Shown piece after piece: positions 57,166 through 64,000 of a stretch of DNA of 64,000 nucleotides. This DNA is from Phascolarctos cinereus (taxonomy: Eukaryota > Chordata > Mammalia > Diprotodontia > Phascolarctidae), in assembly GCF_002099425.1 (NCBI RefSeq), contig NW_018344024.1, forward strand, positions 3,773,001-3,837,000, in the 5' to 3' direction. The position numbers and the translations under genes are program-made. Numbering within the stretch: the first letter of the stretch is position 1; every line of letters begins with the position of its first letter. The notes under the pieces are model-generated. The model was not told the origin of the DNA. It worked only from the letters and a program-made list of their open reading frames with translations, and did no database searches.

Positions 57166-57296
57166 CTATAAGTAAGGTCTATGGAAAATAAGAATTTTTT
57201 CTTTTTGTTGACTTTTACTGGTGTTAATACACTTAACATCCATTGTTGCTGAGAACATATAAAAATCATCTCTGTGTTTCTTGTCCCATTTATCAG

Positions 57297-57475
57297 TGTC
57301 ATGGCATAGTAGAAAGTGTATTGGACTTGGGGTAAGGATAAAACCGAGTTGAAATTTCTCCAGTGATACACTTACTAATTGTATAATGCTTGGTAAGTCA
57401 CTTAAATTCCTGGGTCTAACTTCTGTAATATGACAATAAAAATATAGGGTTGTTGTCAGACCAAAATAAGAAAAG
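57297..57475 (+). repeat. Worn MIR-type SINE, plus strand
   Basis: GTGTCATGGCATAGTAGAAA, GTAAGTCACTTAAATTCCTG and GGGTTGTTGTCAGAC give head, middle and tail of a MIR. Confidence 0.6.
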
Positions 57476-57479
57476 TCAA

Positions 57480-58030
57480 GTGAACTTTTTAAATCCTAAA
57501 GTAATATTTCAATGGTAACTATGAATATTGGCCTGGCTTTTGTATTCATTTGATTATCAAATGCATTCTTTCTGAATTACAATTCCTAGGCTGAATTTTT
57601 TGGGAGTGGGAGGGTATGGTATCTCTTCTATTTCAAATGAAGATTGTTTAGTGCAGTTTAATTCTGAAAGTCAGAAAATTGTAATTAGGGTTTGCTGCTA
57701 ATGACAATTTACCTAGGTTTTTTCAGTATTTGAACAGTAACATTGTCTACAATCCAGATACCCAGTGATGGTAATAAAAGCAAAACATAATTCAGGAACT
57801 ATAGTTTTAGATTTAAAGGCATTAGTAAAAGGAAATGAAATGCCACATCTATTTCATTTACACACATCAGTTTCTTTCTCTTTCCTGAGTTTTCACTGAT
57901 CATTGCTAATAACTATGTACCTTAGTAGTATGTGAACTGAATATATGATATATTCAAATCTGTTTCATAACATAAAGGAAAAAGGCCTTAAATCAATCTA
58001 AAACACTCAGAATAAGAAGATCAGGAAGCA
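57480..58030. other. Unique AT-rich DNA
   Basis: No repeat recognised. 57,640-57,740 has GTAATTAGGGTTTGCTGCTA and ATGACAATTTACCTAGGTTT, which resemble words seen in conserved non-coding elements. Confidence 0.35.
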
Positions 58031-58034
58031 CATT

Positions 58035-58203
58035 TGATCATAGAATTTGGAGCTAGAATGTATCTTAGAAATAATCTAATCCAACTCCTCACCCTTTCCC
58101 CTCCCCACCCACTGTATTACAGGTAGAGAAACTAAGATTCAGCAAGGCAGTGACTTACCCAAGGCCCCACAGTTAGCAAGGGCCTGAGCTCTGAATTGTT
58201 GAA
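58035..58203 (-). repeat. MIR3-type SINE, minus strand
   Basis: CATAGAATTTGGAGCTAGAA, AATCTAATCCAACTCCTCAC and CAGTGACTTACCCAAGGCCC, the antisense MIR3 order. Confidence 0.8.
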
Positions 58204-59825
58204 CCTCCTTTTACTTTAGTTCACTTAGTTATCCCAAAAATGTATTTTTTCCTGGAAATTTTTGAGTAGATTTCTCACAGGAAAATAAATTAATAAAAAA
58301 TAAACAGACCGTTGAAGCTACAGGATATCTGGATATTTCAAGAGAAACCCATGATTTAAATCATGAACTGCAAGTTGAGTGTCAAAATGTATTTGAGGCC
58401 AGAAAAGAGCTGTAATTTGGTCTGAAGGATTTTTTAAAATAATTAATATAATAAAGGAAAAGGGGGCAATTGTCATTATGAATAATCAAATGAATGTGTT
58501 ACAAAGAATTCAAGGAGATTGAAGTAATGAATCCTTTTCACTAACCACTTGCTCATGATTTGATTGCATTTTAAAAACTTGATATAATTTGGAAATAGAA
58601 CTGAGAAAACAGTTGTCATTCAAGGAGATTCAAAATGACAAGTATTTTACCCTCTACTTCAAACATTTCTCCCAAAAGACTAAGCAATATGTTTGAAAAG
58701 GCATCCAACACAAAGATCCCATGAAGAAGGTATCTATTTTAGGCACAATGTTTATAGCCAGAACTGATTTTTAATAATAGCATTATTGCATACTTAATGC
58801 TATCACCAAAAGGTATTCAAGTCTAGTACTTCATAGTTTCTTAGTCATTGAGTAAATATTGAACATAGGTAAATTTCCTCAATAAAAAAATTCCTATAGT
58901 AATCATTTAGAGATCTCATTACAGTTGCATTTTGAAGCATAATCACCAGTTAATTTGTATAGGAATATGTCTTGATTGTAAACATCATAATATGAAAATT
59001 CTGACTATTGTCTGAATCTTGCCATAAAACACAGAATATGACTTGAAGAAATTCAGAAATATTGTTTACTGACTTGAATTCATGGCAAGAGAGCTCAGTT
59101 ACATTGTTTCATCCTTCTTATAGCCGTAATAGCTTTAACTATAATAGTATATAACATAACATTAGAGGAAGGATAGTCTAAAAGGAGATCAAAATGTTTG
59201 TCTACCACTCAAAATGAATGAAATCTAAAATGGTTTGTGATAATTCTAGGGCCACAAACATGTTAAATTTATTTTAGTGATGGACTATTTTCACCATGAA
59301 CTTGACCATGTCAACTCAGGAAAGAAAGAAAAATAAACAAATATCTCCTTGACCTAAATTCTCTTTTCCTACTCCTTCTATAGTGAAAGTGGCATAGTAT
59401 CAAAAAAGGGCGCAGAAAGTGACAACAATAATACATTAATGTCTACAAACTTTAACTTAGCCTGAATAGCCAACATGTGAGAATCTTATCAATGACTAAG
59501 TATTGATAATGACATTCACTCTGTAAGTGTAATAAAAAGAATGAAGTTGTAATTAAGTGAAAGGGTAACACACAAGATCTTAAGGGAGAAGCAAATAAAG
59601 AATTAGGAGAATTAATTTTGCTGTGCATCTAAAGGCAACAAGTAGCATCATCTCATGTAGCATTTAGTCATCACGTATTTCTGTGGTCATGAAAGTACTG
59701 TAAAAAAATATAAAATACTTAAAGCTTCTGCATTAATATTGGGTGTACAGGACAAAGGGGTAGCTAATTCTGTGAAAATCTCTATAAGATCATACTAATT
59801 AAATTTCCACACAATCTGATACTCA
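58204..59825. other. Unique AT-rich DNA
   Basis: Nothing clearly recognised; the last 700 bp could be the worn 5' part of the RTE LINE that follows. No exon. Confidence 0.4.
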
Positions 59826-59829
59826 GTCA

Positions 59830-60870
59830 CTTCAATATAAAGGTAGGCACAGGTGAGAATGACAAAAAAAGAGTTCACAATTTAGGATCTGGAATAAGAT
59901 TAAAAGAGGTCAAAGATTCACAAACTCCAGGGAAACCTCATACAATACATTGTGAATGTTCTTTGTAAAGAGAAGAATCAGAAGGTGCTTAATATAACTA
60001 ACATTGAATAATATCACAAAAATTAAATTGAATGTAATTTAATAGATGTGAAACTACTCATTAGTGATATGAGTGCCATTCCTGAATCAATTATCTGTAT
60101 ACAAGTATGTCACTGATTTTCTTGAGCAAAGATCAAAATTAATGTGAAGGTAGAAAAAAAGGGAAAAAAGAGAAATTACATTTGATTAAAAAATTTCAAC
60201 CTGTCCTACTCAAATGCTACTGATATTGAAAAAATAGAACATAGACAGAAGGAAGAACATCATCAACAATTGCAAAAAAAAATTCATAAAGTTCAGCAAA
60301 TATAAACCAATTACCATTAAAAGGAGATCAAATGATTCCTCAAAGTGCCCTAGTCATCAAGCAAGCATCTGGCTTACTTGTTAAATAAGAAGATAGGGCA
60401 GCCAATGGAAATACTAGTTTGAAAATAAACTTACCTGTAAAACTTTACAGAGAGGGACAAGGAAAGATTACCAAGTGTTACCTCAGCAAGTAGAGAAGAA
60501 GAGAATAAAACTAATGAAAAGAAAGCTTGACAAAAAACTCAAGTAAGCTCAATTATCCCAAGTATTTAAGAAAAAAATGGAAAGACAGCAAACAGAATAA
60601 AAATGGAAAAGTTCTGCAAAGATTTTATAACATTCTTTGCACAATCAAGGACAGTAAAATGATCAGATTGACTCTAAATTCATAGTCTTAGATGTGAGGT
60701 AGAAATGGTGTGCAAGAATAAAGATGGGAAAAGCATTAGAACTGAGGCAAGTGTACATAGAGGAGGGCTATAATACAGGTAATACAATTTTCAAGATATT
60801 TGAAAGAGAAGTGAGAAATGTGTGGGAATGATTAGATGTATTTTTTTAAATTATTATGAAAACAAATTCT
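59830..60870 (+). mobile_element. RTE (BovB-like) LINE fossil, plus strand
   Basis: Conceptual plus-strand reading from 59,833 is FNIKVGTGENDKKRVHNLGS then GIRLKEVKD, matching the RTE endonuclease motif G-D-F-N-A-K-V-G-x-G-x-N. Near 60,120-60,160 AKIKINVKVEKK matches the end of that domain (S-D-H-R-x-V-R-A-K-I). Near 60,600-60,760 MEKFCKDFITFFAQSRTVK and EVEMVCKNKDGKSIRTEASV match the linker and start of the reverse transcriptase (M-E-K-x-C-x-x-F-Y; E-V-E-x-A-x-K-x-M-K-N-G-K). Stops and shifts are many. Recognition is by motif order. Confidence 0.65.
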
Positions 60871-60919
60871 ATGATCCTAAATGCCTATTTTACAATCAAT
60901 GTCAATTAAAAAAAACCTA

Positions 60920-62225
60920 AGTATTTATCCTGATTATCTTTGATAAGGGTATTAGAAAGAAATAGGTATCTGTTCTTAAACAACATGCCACAATAAACTA
61001 CATATTACCATCATATATTTTTACTGAAATATGTCTAGAATAAAAGATGCCTTACCTATCAGACTTATGGATAAGTGAACAATTTATGAATAAACAAGAG
61101 ATAGCAGGGTGAGGTGTAAGGTGGGTAATTTTGATCACATTAAATCAAAAGAAGTTTTGTACAAATAAAACAAGTGTAGCTAAGATAAGAAGGAAAACAT
61201 AAAATGGGGGGGTAAATTTTATAAATGGTTTTTCAGTTAAAGGTCTCACATCTGAAATGAATGAAGAGTTTTGGCAAATCCCTAAGAACACAAGTCATTT
61301 CCCAGTTGTTAAATGGTCAAAGTACATATCTTTTGAAAGTTTTCCAATGAAGAAATCAAAACAATTTATAGTCACATGAAATGCTCTAAATAATTATTGA
61401 TTAGAGAAATGCAAATTTTAAAAAAACAACCTGGAGATATAATTTTACACCTATCAGATTAGCTAAAATGATTGAAGGGGAAAGCAACAAATGTTGGTGG
61501 GGATGTGGAAAAATGGGAACACTAACTCACTGTTGTTGGAACTGTGAATTGATCCAACCACTTTGAAGAGCAATCTGGAATTATGCCCAAAGAGTTATTA
61601 AATTGTCTATCCTTTGACTCAGTAATACCAATACTAGGCCTGTTTCCAAAGATAATTAAGGAAAAAGGAAAAGAATCTATATCTTCTAAAATATTTGTAG
61701 CAGCTCTCTTTGTGGTGTCAAAGAATTGGAAATATCTGGGATGCCCATCAATTGGGAAATGGCTGAACAAGTTGTGGTATGTGATATGGAATATGAAGTG
61801 ATATATGAATATTACTGTGCTATAAGAAATGATGAGCTTGATGATCTTAGAAAAATAAGGGTAGACTTGCACAGAATAATGAAGGTTGAAATGAGCAGAA
61901 CCAAGATAACATTGTATACAGTAAAAGCAACACTGTTTTAAGAACTATATGTGACTGTCATTTTGACTATTGTAAATACTCGAATTTAACTACAAAGGGC
62001 CTATGAAGATAGATGCTATCTGCCTCCAGAGAAAAAAATGATAAATAAAAGTATATACAGAATGATTTTACATATATACATATTTGTGTATAATGGTAGC
62101 CATCTCTAGGGCAGTGTGGGAAGGGAAGAAAAAAAAAGGAGAAGCAGTTACATGATAACTTTAATATATATTTAAAAGGAATAGCAAGTTGTATATAATA
62201 AATTTGCAGTTTCATGCACAATCAT
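60920..62225 (+). mobile_element. L1 LINE tail, plus strand (ORF2 C-terminal part and 3' region)
   Basis: ATCAGACTTATGGATAAGTG and AACAATTTATGAATAAACAA match late ORF2. GGTGGGGATGTGGAAAAATG and CACTGTTGTTGGAACTGTGA follow. The C-terminal signature is in two overlapping frames at 61,583-61,941: FVVSKNWKYLGCPSIGKWLN and YEYYCAIRNDELDDLRKIRV. The 3' region holds TGCCTCCAGAGAAAAAAATG. 5'-truncated, as L1 copies usually are; broken by a few shifts. Confidence 0.88.
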
Positions 62226-62229
62226 TTTT

Positions 62230-62920
62230 TTTCTGTTCTACTATGTTAGGGAATTCTTGATTTATTTCTTATATTTAAAAAATATTTTAAAGAGGACCCC
62301 TTGGCAATTCTTAGTTGAGTATAGGAAAAACCATTAGATTCAGGAAAATAGCTGTCTTTCAACATGAGGTCTCCTGTTCATATATTAAAATTGTAAGAGT
62401 TTTTGAAAAATACAACAACTGAAATAACCTAGTGATGATTCTGTAGTCATTAATAAGCAGAAGGCTAAACCAAGGGAAGAGGTAACTTGTTAAAGGAATT
62501 CCAAGCAGGATATCAAGTTGAGATTCAAAATTGAATAGGGATTCCTTATTGATAGTGGAGTATTGTTTGCAGATAAAGTTGTTCTGATTATATGAAACCC
62601 TGGAAAACATCAAAGCTTCCTGGATAAGATCTATAACCTTTCAAAAACCAAGAAGATGAACAATGTATATCATCTAGTACATGATGTGCATTTAGATGTA
62701 GAACTCCCTATACAGTTCATTAGCCAGAGTGTATATGTTTGTGTATGCATACAATTGTGTATATTTATGTACATACATGTATATACATATGCATATAGGT
62801 ATATTGGTATCATTTATGTGTATTAATATATTAATATATTTTTATCTCAGAAAGAAAATACAAAAGGACAAGGGGTTGAGCTCAGAACTGAACAAGAAGA
62901 GGAGACTGGATTGGGAAATT
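62230..62920. other. Unassigned AT-rich DNA
   Basis: Nothing recognised; 62,730-62,845 is ATGTAT/ATATAC low-complexity. Confidence 0.4.
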
Positions 62921-62921
62921 G

Positions 62922-63099
62922 CAAAGTTTCTTTGATGACCTCAAACTTCCCCATGAAAACCCCTTATCCTTTTTAATATCAATATTCCACCAGAGTTGTA
63001 AACTGCAATTCAAAGTTTCTTTGATGACCTCAAACTTCCCCATGAAAACCCCTTATCCTTTTTAATATCAATATTCCACCAGAGTTGTAAACTGCAATT
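62922..63099. repeat. Exact 89-bp tandem duplication
   Basis: Unit 1 is 62,922-63,010 and unit 2 is 63,011-63,099, with no difference that I can see. The unit starts CAAAGTTTCTTTGATGACCT and ends GTTGTAAACTGCAATT. It is unique sequence, not a known repeat. Identity means a very recent event, a polymorphism or an assembly error. Confidence 0.95.
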
Positions 63100-63314
63100 C
63101 ATGAATCAATACAGCTTCTAAATAATTAAGAATTAGATATACATGGTGATTGGGAGCAGGCTATAACACATTACAAGCAAGGAATTACTCAGGAGAAGAT
63201 GCCAATAAAAATATATGAGTGAAAAAGAAGGTGGCCTATTCATGATGAAATGAGGAGATAACTGATGAACAGCCTGTGTACTTTACTTATATACTTTCAA
63301 TATGAGTAGAGACA

Positions 63315-63505
63315 TAGGATCAGAGATTTAGAGCTGGAAGGAAACTCAGATGTCATTGAATTCCATCTCCTCATTTTGCGGATATAGAAACTGAAAATTG
63401 AGGGTACTTGACCATGGCCATGTAGCTAGCAAGTATCTTGGGTAAAATAAGAACCTAAGTCTTTATAATTCCAAGGCCAACTTTCTACACACTATACCAG
63501 AATGC
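63315..63505 (-). repeat. MIR3-type SINE, minus strand
   Basis: GATTTAGAGCTGGAAGGAAA, CATCTCCTCATTTTGCGGAT and AACTGAAAATTGAGGGTACT, the antisense MIR3 order. Confidence 0.8.
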
Positions 63506-63522
63506 ATTTCAAAAGAAGACAT

Positions 63523-64000
63523 GGAGGCAGAGCCAAGATGGCAGAATAAAAGCAGGGACTCAGTTGAGCTGTCCCTCAAACCTCTCCAAATACCTGTAAA
63601 AATAACTCTAAGTAAATTACAGAGTAGCAGAACCCACAAAAAGAGTGAAACATATTTCTAGCCCAACACAACCTAGAAGGTCAACAGGAAAGGTCTGTTG
63701 CACCAGGCTGAGAGAGGAGTGCAGTCCAGCACAAATCACACTAGCACAGACTAGGACCCAGCAAACCTGAAGCAGGCCTCAGGGGACTGAATCACTGACA
63801 GCTGTGATGGTTTCCAGAATTCTCAACCCAAAAATGCCAAAGACAATTTAGAAGGTCAGTAGGAAAGGTCTGTCAGACCTGGGTGACAGAGAAGCATAGT
63901 CCAGATCTGGCCCCAGCAGAACAACAGCAGCTGCTTCTGGAGCTCTCAGCCCACAGACAGTAAGGGGATCCAACAACTGATTAGAAGCATATTAGAGGGG
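63523..64000 (+). mobile_element. L1 leader, plus strand, running off the window
   Basis: Starts GGAGGCAGAGCCAAGATGGC and follows the same leader as the copy at 45,163 (CCAAATACCTGTAAAAATAA; AGAGTAGCAGAACCCACAAA; CACTGACAGCTGTGATGGTT). It continues past the window edge, so ORF1 and beyond cannot be judged. Confidence 0.92.

Noticed and set aside
61583-61941. Two overlapping plus-strand frames (FVVSKNWKYLGCPSIG...) as a novel small protein
   Set aside because: The same peptide recurs at 9,854-10,072 and 11,111-11,389; it is the L1 ORF2 C-terminus.
1-64000. Bacterial, viral or plasmid origin of the window
   Set aside because: No operons or long genes; the dense mammalian SINE and LINE content is decisive.

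Overview
This window is non-coding nuclear DNA from a mammal, almost certainly a marsupial. The evidence is the repeat mix. There are several L1 copies whose 5' end reads like a marsupial L1 leader (GGAGCCAAGATGG). There are short tRNA-derived SINEs with the head GGCAGCTAGGTGGCACAGTG and an A tail, and SINEs with an RTE-type tail. Old MIR, MIR3, L2 and L3 pieces and worn RTE (BovB-like) LINE pieces are also present. The plentiful short SINE without the RTE tail leans towards an Australian marsupial, but that is inference. I found no host exon, tRNA, rRNA or CRISPR array. Almost every open frame lies in a LINE, in the antisense of one, or in a simple repeat.

Layout. 1-9,450: AT-rich DNA with an RTE-tailed SINE (1.57-1.83 kb), L2 pieces on both strands, a long worn L2 (4.6-7.4 kb) carrying a MIR-type SINE, and small SINEs. 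9,490-14,799: a minus-strand L1 lacking ORF1, with a second L1 tail nested in its ORF2 between perfect 11-bp target duplications. 14.8-21.2 kb: mostly unique, with a SINE, an L2 tail, a GT repeat, an old L1 piece and an unidentified stretch at 20.1-20.7 kb. 21,243-28,342: plus- and minus-strand L1s meeting tail to tail near 24.01 kb, then a younger L1 front half (leader plus ORF1) set inside the older minus-strand L1. 29.6-33.5 kb: another L1 front half on the minus strand facing an L1 tail on the plus strand.

33.5-40.4 kb: SINEs, purine repeats, a candidate old LTR and a long unique stretch that includes the best candidate conserved non-coding element (37.5-37.8 kb). 40.4-43.25 kb: an older L1 front ending at a 365-bp stub of a younger L1 leader. 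43.3-43.9 kb: probable RTE fragment. 45.16-47.4 kb: a further L1 front half with two SINEs in it. 48.0-48.53 kb: candidate solo LTR. 49-59.8 kb: unique DNA, GAA/GA repeats, a MIR3 split by an L3 end, an L2 ORF fragment, a candidate LTR and MIRs. 59.83-62.2 kb: an RTE fossil followed by an L1 tail. 62.9-63.1 kb: an exact 89-bp tandem duplication. 63,523-end: the front of another L1, cut by the window edge.

The main signal is an excess of L1 front ends (eight) over L1 tails (five). Normal target-primed reverse transcription should give the opposite. Two copies stop within about 100 bp after ORF1, which suggests half-L1-like units or repeated loss of tails. A sense-strand open frame in the L1 leader, shared by three copies, is the second item worth checking. 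All family names come from memory of repeat families; none was confirmed by a search.
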